This document shows, piece by piece, positions 1 through 5,222 of a stretch of 5,222 nt of DNA. Location: the NCBI GenBank assembly GCA_020253595.1, contig JADCBH010000172.1, positions 1 through 5,222 of the forward strand, read 5' to 3'. Origin of the DNA: Brevundimonas sp. (GTDB lineage: Bacteria > Pseudomonadota > Alphaproteobacteria > Caulobacterales > Caulobacteraceae). A program made the position numbers and the translations under genes. The notes beneath the pieces are model-generated. The model had not been told where the DNA came from and searched no databases. It worked only from the letters and a program-made list of their open reading frames with translations. Every line of letters starts with the position of its first letter. Position 1 is the first letter of the stretch.

Positions 1-843
1 CTGGCCGCAGTGCTGGCGGCACTCGATGATTCAGACCTGTCGCTGGACCGCCGCGCGGCGACCGAAGCCCAGGTCGTCGACCTGGAGCGCGTCCACCCGG
101 CTGAGTACGTCGCCCGCATCCTTGACGCCTCGCCGGTCACTGGCCTGGCACAGCTCGATGCCGATACGATCCTGTCTCCGGGCAGCGTCCGTGCTGCCCG
201 TCTCGCGGCCGGCGCAGTCATCGACGCTGTGAACGCGGTGGCTGGAGGAGAGACGGCTCGCGCCTTCGCGGCTGTACGACCGCCCGGTCACCATGCCGAA
301 CCTGACCGGGCGATGGGATTCTGCCTGTTCTCTTCCGTCGCGGTTGCCGCCCGTGTGGCTCAATCGCTGGGGATGCCGCGCGTTGCCGTGGTCGACTTCG
401 ACGTCCACCACGGCAACGGCACCCAGGCGGCGTTCGAGTCCGATCCGTCGCTGTTCTTCGCCTCCATCCATCAGATGCCCCTCTATCCGGGCACAGGCGC
501 TGCGCATGAAACCGGCGTCGGTAACGTCGTCAACGCGCCGGTCGAGCCGCATGCCGCGCGCGAATCATGGCGGGCGACCTTCGCGGGCGGTCTGATGCCT
601 GCACTCGATGCGTTCGCGCCTGACCTGATCCTGATCTCGGCCGGCTTCGATGCGCACCGGCGCGATCCGCTCGCTCACCAGAGCCTGGAGGCCGAGGATT
701 TCGCCTGGGCGACGCGGGCTGTGCTCGAAGTCGCGCGTCGGCGATGCGGAGGCAAGGTTGTGTCCTCGCTGGAGGGCGGTTACGACCTTGAAGGACTCGG
801 CCGCTCGGCCGCCGCCCATGTGCGGGCTTTGGGGGAGGATTGA
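1..843 (+). CDS. Histone deacetylase family protein (zinc-dependent deacetylase), 5'-truncated by the window edge
   Basis: The reading frame is open from base 1, so the gene begins upstream. The 280 visible residues start at LAAVLAALDD, which normally follows the HPE-x-P-x-RL motif, so roughly 25–30 residues are missing. A GTG at position 10 is probably internal. The arginase/deacetylase fold motifs are complete. RPPGHH (visible residues 93–98) supplies the active-site histidine pair. DFDVHHGNGT holds zinc ligands Asp134 and His136. SAGFDAH holds the third ligand, Asp217. EGGYD gives the transition-state tyrosine, Tyr261. Family members hydrolyse acetyl-amide bonds; bacterial ones include acetylpolyamine amidohydrolases and acetoin-utilisation (AcuC-like) proteins. 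The sequence does not show which substrate applies here. No signal peptide is visible, but the N-terminus is missing; the family is normally cytoplasmic. A histidine phosphatase follows 33 bases downstream on the same strand. Family assignment is firm, substrate unknown. Confidence 0.95.
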   Translation: MAAVLAALDDSDLSLDRRAATEAQVVDLERVHPAEYVARILDASPVTGLAQLDADTILSPGSVRAARLAAGAVIDAVNAVAGGETARAFAAVRPPGHHAEPDRAMGFCLFSSVAVAARVAQSLGMPRVAVVDFDVHHGNGTQAAFESDPSLFFASIHQMPLYPGTGAAHETGVGNVVNAPVEPHAARESWRATFAGGLMPALDAFAPDLILISAGFDAHRRDPLAHQSLEAEDFAWATRAVLEVARRRCGGKVVSSLEGGYDLEGLGRSAAAHVRALGED

Positions 844-876
844 GGACCAGACGTCACTGACGCCGACCCTCGCGCC

Positions 877-1533
877 ATGAGCCCTGATACCCTTCAGATG
901 GATCGAATTGATCTCACCGCGCCGCAGCCCGTCGTTGCGCCAGAGCCGATGACATCAGACCGTGTCGGCTCCATCACGCTCGCTCGCCATGGCGAGCCGG
1001 CCCTGTCGCGCAAGTGTTATCTGACCTCGGACCAATACCGGGACTGGTGGGCCAGGTATGAGCAGGGCGGCCTGCTTGCCGGCCAGACTCCGCCGCAGGG
1101 ACTGCTCGAGACAGCTCAGGGTGCGGGCGTGATTTTCGCATCAACCCGCCAGAGAGCCCAGGAAACCGCAGTTGCCGTCTCGAATGGTCGCGACGTGGTC
1201 TCGGACGTCCTGTTCATCGAGGCCCCTCTGCCTCCGCCGCATTTCCCTGACTGGTTCAAACTGCCGCCCAAGTACTGGGGTGCCGTCGCCCGGTTCTGGT
1301 GGCACGCTTTCGATCATCATGACGGCCAGGAGACCCGCCGCGAGGCAGAGGCGCGTGCCGAACGCGCCGCCCAAGTCCTAATTGGCCGCGCTGAGGCTGG
1401 AGAGGACGTCCTGGTCCTCGCACATGGCTATTTCAACCATATGGTCGGTCGCCGTCTGAAGGCCGACGGGTGGAAGCTGGTTCACAATCAGGGTTTCAGA
1501 TACTGGAGCCAGCGCCGCTACGAGCGGGCGTGA
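877..1533 (+). CDS. Histidine phosphatase family protein (phosphoglycerate-mutase superfamily)
   Basis: This 218-residue protein carries the histidine-phosphatase signature. LARHGEP (residues 35–41) contains the nucleophile His38 after Arg37. STRQRAQET (89–97) contains a phosphate-binding Arg91. FIEAPLP (113–119) holds the likely acid residue Glu115. LAHGYFNHMVG (181–191) holds the second catalytic histidine, His183. Such enzymes remove phosphate through a phosphohistidine intermediate; the substrate cannot be read from the sequence. A tryptophan-rich middle (DWW near 56, YWG near 133, FWWHAF near 140) is distinctive and may shape the pocket. No membrane segment or signal peptide is seen. The start is uncertain: in-frame ATGs lie at 877, 898 and 949, none with a clear Shine-Dalgarno. 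The first 24 residues are proline-rich and precede the domain, so 949 (MTSDRVGSITLARHG) is a real alternative. It sits 33 bases after the deacetylase gene. Confidence 0.9.
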   Translation: MSPDTLQMDRIDLTAPQPVVAPEPMTSDRVGSITLARHGEPALSRKCYLTSDQYRDWWARYEQGGLLAGQTPPQGLLETAQGAGVIFASTRQRAQETAVAVSNGRDVVSDVLFIEAPLPPPHFPDWFKLPPKYWGAVARFWWHAFDHHDGQETRREAEARAERAAQVLIGRAEAGEDVLVLAHGYFNHMVGRRLKADGWKLVHNQGFRYWSQRRYERA

Positions 1534-1552
1534 CGCTTCCCCGTTGAAGCGT
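1533..1552 (+). other. Short inverted repeat (hairpin) at the phosphatase stop codon
   Basis: Positions 1533–1539 (ACGCTTC) pair perfectly with 1546–1552 (GAAGCGT), giving a 7-bp stem and a 6-base loop. The left arm begins in the TGA stop of the phosphatase gene. No T-run follows the right arm, so it does not look like a standard intrinsic terminator. It could weakly pause transcription, protect an mRNA 3' end, or be chance. The right arm overlaps the proposed -35 element of the next feature. Confidence 0.4.
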
Positions 1553-1571
1553 GCGCCCGGCCCCTCTAGGG
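1544..1571 (+). promoter_or_regulatory. Candidate housekeeping sigma promoter for xseB and downstream genes
   Basis: TTGAAG at 1544–1549 resembles a -35 element. CTAGGG at 1566–1571, 16 bases later, partly resembles the GCTA-type -10 described for Caulobacter housekeeping promoters. Expected initiation would fall about 1577–1580, at or next to the xseB ATG, so the transcript could be leaderless or nearly so. The -10 is a partial match and the same bases double as a possible Shine-Dalgarno, so this is tentative. Confidence 0.3.
1568..1571 (+). promoter_or_regulatory. Possible Shine-Dalgarno of xseB
   Basis: AGGG lies 8 bases before the ATG at 1580. It supports that start over the in-frame TTG codons at 1544 and 1577. 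It overlaps the candidate -10 element, so both roles may not apply to the same transcript. Confidence 0.45.
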
Positions 1572-1579
1572 TCAAGTTG

Positions 1580-1828
1580 ATGTCAGACGCTTTCGCCGTA
1601 CCCGCCGATCTGTCTTTCGAAGACGCACTGTCGCGCCTCGAGACCATCGTGTCTCGGCTCGAGTCCGGCCAGGCTCCGCTGGAGGAGTCGATCGCGCTTT
1701 ACGAAGAGGGTGCCAGGTTGAAGGCGCACTGCGAGTCTCGCCTGAAGGCCGCCCAGCTTCGCGTCGACAAGATCGTCGTTGGCTCCGATGGCTCAGCCAA
1801 GGGCCTTGAGCCGGCCGAGTTCAGCTGA
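1580..1828 (+). CDS. xseB: Exodeoxyribonuclease VII small subunit
   Basis: This 82-residue protein is typical in length for XseB. It shows the family pattern throughout: SFEDALSRLETIVSRLESG (residues 12–30), then PLEESIALYEEGARL (33–47), then a helix with CESRLKAAQLRVDKI (51–65). The fold is a helical hairpin in which several small subunits bind the large catalytic subunit XseA. The complex degrades single-stranded DNA to acid-soluble oligonucleotides in the cytoplasm. XseA is not in this window, which is usual because the two genes are generally unlinked. The ATG at 1580 is preferred because AGGG lies 8 bases upstream and because the family usually begins shortly before the SFE motif; an in-frame TTG at 1544 would add 12 residues of unfamiliar sequence. 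The stop overlaps the next start by one base (TGATG), suggesting translational coupling. The xseB–ispA–dxs grouping is a known conserved cluster. Confidence 0.95.
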   Translation: MSDAFAVPADLSFEDALSRLETIVSRLESGQAPLEESIALYEEGARLKAHCESRLKAAQLRVDKIVVGSDGSAKGLEPAEFS

Positions 1829-2178
1829 TGCCAGCCGTGGCGGAGCGCATCGCCTTCGACGACTTCATGAGGGTGGACGTGCGCGTGGGTGAGGTGATCC
1901 GAGCCGAACCGTTCCCCGAGGCGCGCAAGCCAGCCTACAAGCTGACGATCGACTTCGGTCCCGACGTCGGGGTCAAGCGATCTTCGGCCCAGATCACCCG
2001 CCATTACACGACCGATGAGTTGTCCGGTCGCAAGGTGGCGGCAGTGGTCAACTTCCCGCCACGCCAGATCGGGCCCTTCATGTCCGAGGTGCTGACACTT
2101 GGTTTCCCGGACGCAGACGGTGAAGTTGTGCTGGTCGGCGTGGATCGTGACGTGCCGAATGGTGGGAGACTGTTCTGA
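1828..2178 (+). CDS. csaA: CsaA-like tRNA-binding-domain protein
   Basis: This 116-residue protein consists almost entirely of one tRNA-binding domain, an OB fold related to the C-terminal domain of methionyl-tRNA synthetase and to Trbp111. Visible motifs are RVDVRVGEVIRAEPFPEARK (residues 15–34), VKRSSAQIT (49–57), the CsaA-typical VVNFPPRQIGPFMSEVLTLG (73–92) and a C-terminal VPNGGRLF (109–116). Length matches Bacillus CsaA, at about 110 residues. CsaA proteins form dimers and have been described as export-related chaperones; the fold also binds tRNA-like RNA. The physiological role in Proteobacteria is unclear, so the gene symbol reflects family resemblance only. The start ATG overlaps the xseB stop by one base, and its own stop overlaps the ispA start by one base, so it is probably co-translated with both. 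No independent Shine-Dalgarno is evident. No signal peptide or membrane segment is seen. Confidence 0.9.
   Translation: MPAVAERIAFDDFMRVDVRVGEVIRAEPFPEARKPAYKLTIDFGPDVGVKRSSAQITRHYTTDELSGRKVAAVVNFPPRQIGPFMSEVLTLGFPDADGEVVLVGVDRDVPNGGRLF
2164..2168 (+). promoter_or_regulatory. Shine-Dalgarno of ispA inside the csaA 3' end
   Basis: GGGAG lies 9 bases before the ATG at 2178 and within the final codons of the preceding gene. It supports the overlapping ATG as the true ispA start over the internal ATG at 2241. Confidence 0.5.
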
Positions 2179-3083
2179 TGCGACTGGCCGCCAACGCCCC
2201 TGTCCAGAGCGTCGCCGAACGGGTCGCAGAGGTCGCCGATATGGTGACGGTGGCGCTCGACGAGCTCCTGCCTCGCGCGGATGGACCGGAATCTCGACTG
2301 ACCGAGGCCATGCGCTATGCGGCTCTGGGTCCTGGTAAGCGATTGCGGCCCTATTTCGCCATGGAAGCCTCGCGGCTGTTCGATATCGAAGAGCGGCCGG
2401 TGCTTCGCGCCGCCTGTGCCCTCGAATGTGTCCACGCTTATTCGCTGGTCCATGACGACCTGCCGGCAATGGACAACGACGACATGCGCCGGGGCCGTCC
2501 TACGCTGCACATCGCGTATGACGAGGCCACGGCCATTCTGGCGGGAGACGCGCTCCAGACCGCAGCCTTCGACATCATCTTGCACCGCGACACCCACGAG
2601 GATGCCGAGGTTCGCTGCGCGCTCGCGGCACGTCTGTCGCTGGCCAGCGGCGCGCGCGGTATGGCCGGCGGTCAGATGATCGATCTTCTGGGCGTCCGTG
2701 ACGATCTTGGCGGCGTCGCCCGGATGCAGAGGCTGAAGACGGGGGCGCTTTTCACCTATGCCTTCGAGATTCCCTTGATCGTCGCGCGCGCCGAGGAACG
2801 CCATCAGCAGGCGCTAATGAACTTCGCTCACGACATCGGCCTTGCCTATCAGATCGTCGATGACCTTCTGGATTTTGACGGGGACGAGGTCGAGCTTGGC
2901 AAAGCGGCCCAGAAGGACGCAGCGCAGGGCAAGACCAATTTTGTGACGCTGCTAGGCGTCGATCAGGCGCGCCAACGCGTTGCTCACCTGGCCGATCAGG
3001 CCCGCGGTCATCTGGATGTGTTCGGCGTCGATGCCGAAAACCTCAAGGCGAGCGTGGACTTCGTGCTAAACCGTCGGTCCTGA
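2178..3083 (+). CDS. ispA: Polyprenyl synthetase family protein, probable (2E,6E)-farnesyl diphosphate synthase
   Basis: The 301 residues match the usual length of bacterial farnesyl diphosphate synthases. Motifs appear in order: GKRLRP (residues 53–58) binds isopentenyl diphosphate; the first aspartate-rich motif DDLPAMD (93–99) with RRGRPT (104–109) binds magnesium and the allylic diphosphate; GGQMIDL (164–170) and KTG (187–189) follow; the second aspartate-rich motif DDLLDFDGD is at 228–236. The enzyme condenses isopentenyl diphosphate with dimethylallyl or geranyl diphosphate. The first motif has the two-residue insertion (DDx4D) and a tyrosine five residues upstream (Tyr88), as in bacterial type II farnesyl synthases. 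A geranylgeranyl product cannot be excluded by eye. Products feed quinone, undecaprenyl carrier and possibly carotenoid or hopanoid synthesis. The start overlaps the csaA stop by one base and has GGGAG 9 bases upstream. dxs, which supplies the same pathway, follows after 65 bases. No key residue is missing. Confidence 0.95.
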   Translation: MRLAANAPVQSVAERVAEVADMVTVALDELLPRADGPESRLTEAMRYAALGPGKRLRPYFAMEASRLFDIEERPVLRAACALECVHAYSLVHDDLPAMDNDDMRRGRPTLHIAYDEATAILAGDALQTAAFDIILHRDTHEDAEVRCALAARLSLASGARGMAGGQMIDLLGVRDDLGGVARMQRLKTGALFTYAFEIPLIVARAEERHQQALMNFAHDIGLAYQIVDDLLDFDGDEVELGKAAQKDAAQGKTNFVTLLGVDQARQRVAHLADQARGHLDVFGVDAENLKASVDFVLNRRS

Positions 3084-3084
3084 C

Positions 3085-3092
3085 AGGGAGGA
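3085..3092 (+). promoter_or_regulatory. Orphan Shine-Dalgarno-like sequence between ispA and dxs
   Basis: AGGGAGGA is the strongest anti-16S complement I noticed in the window, yet it ends 56 bases before the dxs ATG. No dxs-frame start exists near it, because an in-frame TGA at 3104–3106 blocks any upstream extension. It may be a ribosome stand-by site, serve a tiny upstream reading frame, or be a relic. Function is not shown. Confidence 0.35.
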
Positions 3093-3148
3093 CGCTGGCT
3101 CATTGAAGTCGGCGCCATCGACAAGAAACCAAAGGCTCCGCCGTCCCG

Positions 3149-5059
3149 ATGACCGACACGCCGCTTCTCGACAAGGTTCAGTTCCCAGCCGACACGCGCG
3201 GGTTCGATATCGCCCAGCTAAAGCAGCTGGCCGACGAACTGAGGGCCGAGACGATCGATGCCGTCTCCGTGACGGGCGGCCACTTGGGCGCTGGCCTGGG
3301 CGTCGTCGAACTGACCGTGGCGCTCCACCACGTCTACAATACGCCGGACGACATCCTGATCTGGGACGTCGGCCACCAATGCTACCCGCACAAGATCCTC
3401 ACCGGCCGACGCGATCGGATCCGCACCCTGCGTCAGGGCGGCGGCCTGTCAGGCTTCACCAAGCGTGCCGAGAGCGAATACGACCCGTTCGGCGCAGCGC
3501 ATGCTTCCACCTCGATCTCGGCGGCGCTGGGTTTTGCGGCGGCGCGGGACCAGCAGGGCAAGAAAAACAAGGTCGTGGCCGTTATCGGCGACGGCTCCAT
3601 GTCGGCAGGCATGGCCTATGAGGCGATGAACAACGCGGCCGAAACGACCGGCCAACTGACCGTCATCCTCAACGACAACGACATGTCGATCGCTCCGCCG
3701 GTCGGCGGCATGAGCGCCTACCTCGCCAAGCAGGTCTCGGGCGGTGCCTATCAGAACTTCCGCCAGTTCGGAAAGAAGGTCGCCGAGCACATGCCGCGCC
3801 CCTTCCGCGAGGCGGCGCGAAAGGCCGAGGAATACGCCCGGGGCATGATCACGGGCGGCACCTTCTTCGAGGAGTTGGGCTTCTACTACATCGGGCCAGT
3901 TGATGGTCACGATATGGATAACCTTGTCCCGATCCTCCGTAACGCTGCCGCCATTACGGACCGGCCGGTGGTCGTTCATGTCGTGACCCAGAAGGGCAAG
4001 GGCTATGCCCCGGCCGAGTCCAGCGCAGACAAACTGCACGCCGTGGTCAAGTTCGACGTCGTGTCGGGCAAGCAGAACAAGTCCGTCTCCAACGCCCCCA
4101 GCTACACCAAGGTATTCGGCACCGAGCTGATCAAGCGGGCCGAACGCGATCCGAAGATCGTCGCCATCACCGCGGCGATGCCGTCGGGCACGGGTCTGGA
4201 TCTTTTCGGCCAGGCCTTCCCCAGCCGCACCTATGACGTCGGCATCGCCGAGCAGCACGCCGTGACCTTCGCCGCCGGTCTAGCTGCCGACGGCATGAAG
4301 CCCTTCTGCGCCATCTATTCGACCTTCCTGCAACGTGGCTATGACCAGGTCGTCCACGATGTGGCGATCCAGTCCCTGCCGGTGCGCTTCGCCATGGACC
4401 GGGCGGGTCTGGTGGGTGCCGACGGCTGCACCCATGCGGGGTCGTTCGACATCGGCTACATGGGGGCTCTGCCGGGCATGGTCCTGATGGCCGCCGCCGA
4501 TGAGGCTGACCTGGCCGCCATGATCGCCACGGCCTGCGAGATCGACGACCGTCCGTCCGCCTTCCGCTATCCGCGCGGCGACGGCGTGGGGGTGGAGATC
4601 CCCGAGCTGGCCGCCCCGCTGGAGATCGGCAAGGGCCGCATCGTCCGAGAAGGCACGGCCGTCGCCCTGCTCAGCTTTGGCACCCGTCTGCAGGAGACGC
4701 TGAAGGCCGCCGATCTGCTAGCCGCGCACGGCATCTCGGCGACCGTCGCCGACGCGCGCTTCGCCAAGCCTCTGGATCATGACCTGATCACCCGCCTGGC
4801 GCGTGAGCACGAGGCCCTGATCACCATCGAGGAGGGCGCCATGGGCGGCTTCGGTGCCTTCGTACTGCAGTTCCTGGCCGCCGAGGGTGCATTGGACGCA
4901 GGGTTGAAGGTCCGCACCATGCACCTGCCGGACGTCTTCCAGGATCAGGACGCGCCGGCCGCCCAATACACAGAGGCTGGCCTGAACGCCGAGCACATCG
5001 CCGCGACCACACTCAAGGCGCTGGGCGTGGAGCAGTCGAGAGGCGCTGCCCGCGCCTGA
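3149..5059 (+). CDS. dxs: 1-deoxy-D-xylulose-5-phosphate synthase
   Basis: The enzyme condenses pyruvate and glyceraldehyde 3-phosphate, with loss of CO2, to 1-deoxy-D-xylulose 5-phosphate. This is the first MEP-pathway step and also feeds thiamine and pyridoxal synthesis. It is a cytoplasmic thiamine-diphosphate enzyme of the transketolase type. The 636 residues match the family (about 620 in E. coli). Visible are GGHLG with His45 (E. coli His49), the thiamine-diphosphate motif GDGS (147–150) through Asn175/Asn177, the IAEQHA block with catalytic Glu368 (E. coli Glu370), YSTFLQR with Tyr390 and Arg396, ADGCTH with Asp425 and His429, and YPRGDG with Arg476. EEGAMGGFG (561–569) marks the C-terminal domain. 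All expected active-site residues are present. The ATG at 3149 is the first usable start after an in-frame TGA at 3104. Its own Shine-Dalgarno is weak (AAAGG, 13 bases away). It is 65 bases from ispA and 8 bases from a HIT gene. Confidence 0.98.
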   Translation: MTDTPLLDKVQFPADTRGFDIAQLKQLADELRAETIDAVSVTGGHLGAGLGVVELTVALHHVYNTPDDILIWDVGHQCYPHKILTGRRDRIRTLRQGGGLSGFTKRAESEYDPFGAAHASTSISAALGFAAARDQQGKKNKVVAVIGDGSMSAGMAYEAMNNAAETTGQLTVILNDNDMSIAPPVGGMSAYLAKQVSGGAYQNFRQFGKKVAEHMPRPFREAARKAEEYARGMITGGTFFEELGFYYIGPVDGHDMDNLVPILRNAAAITDRPVVVHVVTQKGKGYAPAESSADKLHAVVKFDVVSGKQNKSVSNAPSYTKVFGTELIKRAERDPKIVAITAAMPSGTGLDLFGQAFPSRTYDVGIAEQHAVTFAAGLAADGMKPFCAIYSTFLQRGYDQVVHDVAIQSLPVRFAMDRAGLVGADGCTHAGSFDIGYMGALPGMVLMAAADEADLAAMIATACEIDDRPSAFRYPRGDGVGVEIPELAAPLEIGKGRIVREGTAVALLSFGTRLQETLKAADLLAAHGISATVADARFAKPLDHDLITRLAREHEALITIEEGAMGGFGAFVLQFLAAEGALDAGLKVRTMHLPDVFQDQDAPAAQYTEAGLNAEHIAATTLKALGVEQSRGAARA

Positions 5060-5061
5060 GG
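5058..5061 (+). promoter_or_regulatory. Shine-Dalgarno of the HIT-family gene
   Basis: GAGG overlaps the dxs TGA stop and lies 6 bases before the ATG at 5068. This supports that start and suggests translation linked to dxs. Confidence 0.5.
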
Positions 5062-5067
5062 CCTCGA

Positions 5068-5222
5068 ATGACGCTCCACGCTCCTTACGATCCGTCCAAC
5101 GTCTTCGCCAGAATCCTGCGCGGCGAGATGCCGGCGGTGAAGGTGTTCGAGGACGGCGACGTCCTCGCCTTCATGGACGTGTTCCCCCAGTCGGAAGGGC
5201 ACGTCCTGGTCATCTCGAAGAC
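5068..5222 (+). CDS. HIT family protein (histidine triad), 3'-truncated by the window edge
   Basis: Only the first 51 complete codons are visible. The pattern is that of the HIT/HINT N-terminal half: YDPSNVFARILRGEMPAVKV (residues 7–26), the EDGDVLAFMDVFPQSEGHVL stretch (28–47), and the start of a nucleotide-binding strand ending in ISK. HIT proteins bind nucleotides and hydrolyse phosphoramidate or related bonds; the defining His-x-His-x-His triad would lie beyond the window, so catalytic competence cannot be judged. Family members are small (about 110–145 residues), so more than half is probably missing. The ATG at 5068 has GAGG 6 bases upstream and starts 8 bases after the dxs stop, so it is likely co-transcribed with dxs. 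A functional link to isoprenoid synthesis is not evident. Confidence 0.88.
   Translation, partial: MTLHAPYDPSNVFARILRGEMPAVKVFEDGDVLAFMDVFPQSEGHVLVISK

Noticed and set aside
10..843. GTG at position 10 as the true start of the deacetylase
   Set aside because: The frame is open to base 1, and the residues before and after position 10 match the internal helix after the HPE motif, so the real start is upstream.
1..1533. Deacetylase plus histidine phosphatase as a dedicated two-gene modification or defence system
   Set aside because: Both are common housekeeping-type families, no third component or mobile-element sign is present, and adjacency in one genome is not evidence of joint function.
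1533..1552. The hairpin as a rho-independent terminator of the phosphatase gene
   Set aside because: There is no T-run after the stem and the stem is only 7 bp; it is listed only as an inverted repeat.
1699..2804. Two long minus-strand open frames (about 256 and 266 codons) opposite xseB, csaA and ispA
   Set aside because: They lie opposite well-recognised genes, their translations are Arg/His/Gly-rich with no familiar motifs, and long antisense frames are expected in GC-rich DNA.
3103..3131. Possible promoter for dxs beginning with TTGAAG at 3103
   Set aside because: No acceptable -10 element lies at the right spacing (AAACCA at 17 bases), so nothing supports it beyond the hexamer.
3103..3621. 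Plus-strand open frame of 172 codons starting at a TTG 10 bases after AGGGAGGA
   Set aside because: It overlaps dxs in another frame for over 470 bases and its Arg/Pro-rich translation matches no family. Dxs is clearly the real product.
3449..4258. Minus-strand open frame of 269 codons opposite dxs
   Set aside because: It is antisense to the most conserved part of dxs; its composition follows from the codon bias of dxs and no domain is recognisable.

Overview
This 5222-base window is a GC-rich, densely coding bacterial chromosome segment. Every gene runs on the + strand. Codon use, short gaps and protein character (notably a Dxs beginning MTDTPLLDKVQFPADTRG and the order xseB–ispA–dxs) suggest an alphaproteobacterium, most likely of the Caulobacterales (Caulobacter/Brevundimonas type). 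This placement comes from memory of protein families, not from a search.

Layout. Positions 1–843 hold the 3' part of a zinc-dependent histone-deacetylase-family amidohydrolase whose start lies left of the window. After a 33-base gap comes a histidine phosphatase (phosphoglycerate-mutase superfamily) at 877–1533. A 46-base gap with a small hairpin and a possible sigma-70-type promoter leads into xseB (1580–1828), the small subunit of exonuclease VII. A CsaA-type tRNA-binding-domain protein (1828–2178) and a short-chain polyprenyl diphosphate synthase of the IspA family (2178–3083) follow. The junctions xseB/csaA and csaA/ispA are both one-base TGATG stop-start overlaps. A 65-base gap with an orphan strong Shine-Dalgarno-like sequence precedes dxs (3149–5059), which encodes 1-deoxy-D-xylulose-5-phosphate synthase. 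Eight bases later a HIT-family protein begins (5068) and runs off the right edge.

How the genes work together. Dxs makes the first intermediate of the MEP isoprenoid pathway, and IspA condenses the resulting C5 units into a longer prenyl diphosphate used for quinones, undecaprenyl carrier lipid and, where present, carotenoids or hopanoids. The xseB–ispA–dxs cluster is widespread in Proteobacteria. Here it carries an extra csaA between xseB and ispA. The deacetylase, phosphatase and HIT genes have no evident role in isoprenoid synthesis and look like co-directional neighbours.

I found no tRNA, rRNA, CRISPR array, insertion sequence, long repeat, clear intrinsic terminator or convincing minus-strand gene. 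No stretch over 300 bases lacks a gene. This looks like an ordinary core-genome region. The points worth a second look are small: the csaA insertion, the start region of xseB, and the ispA–dxs junction. I do not see a new biological system here.
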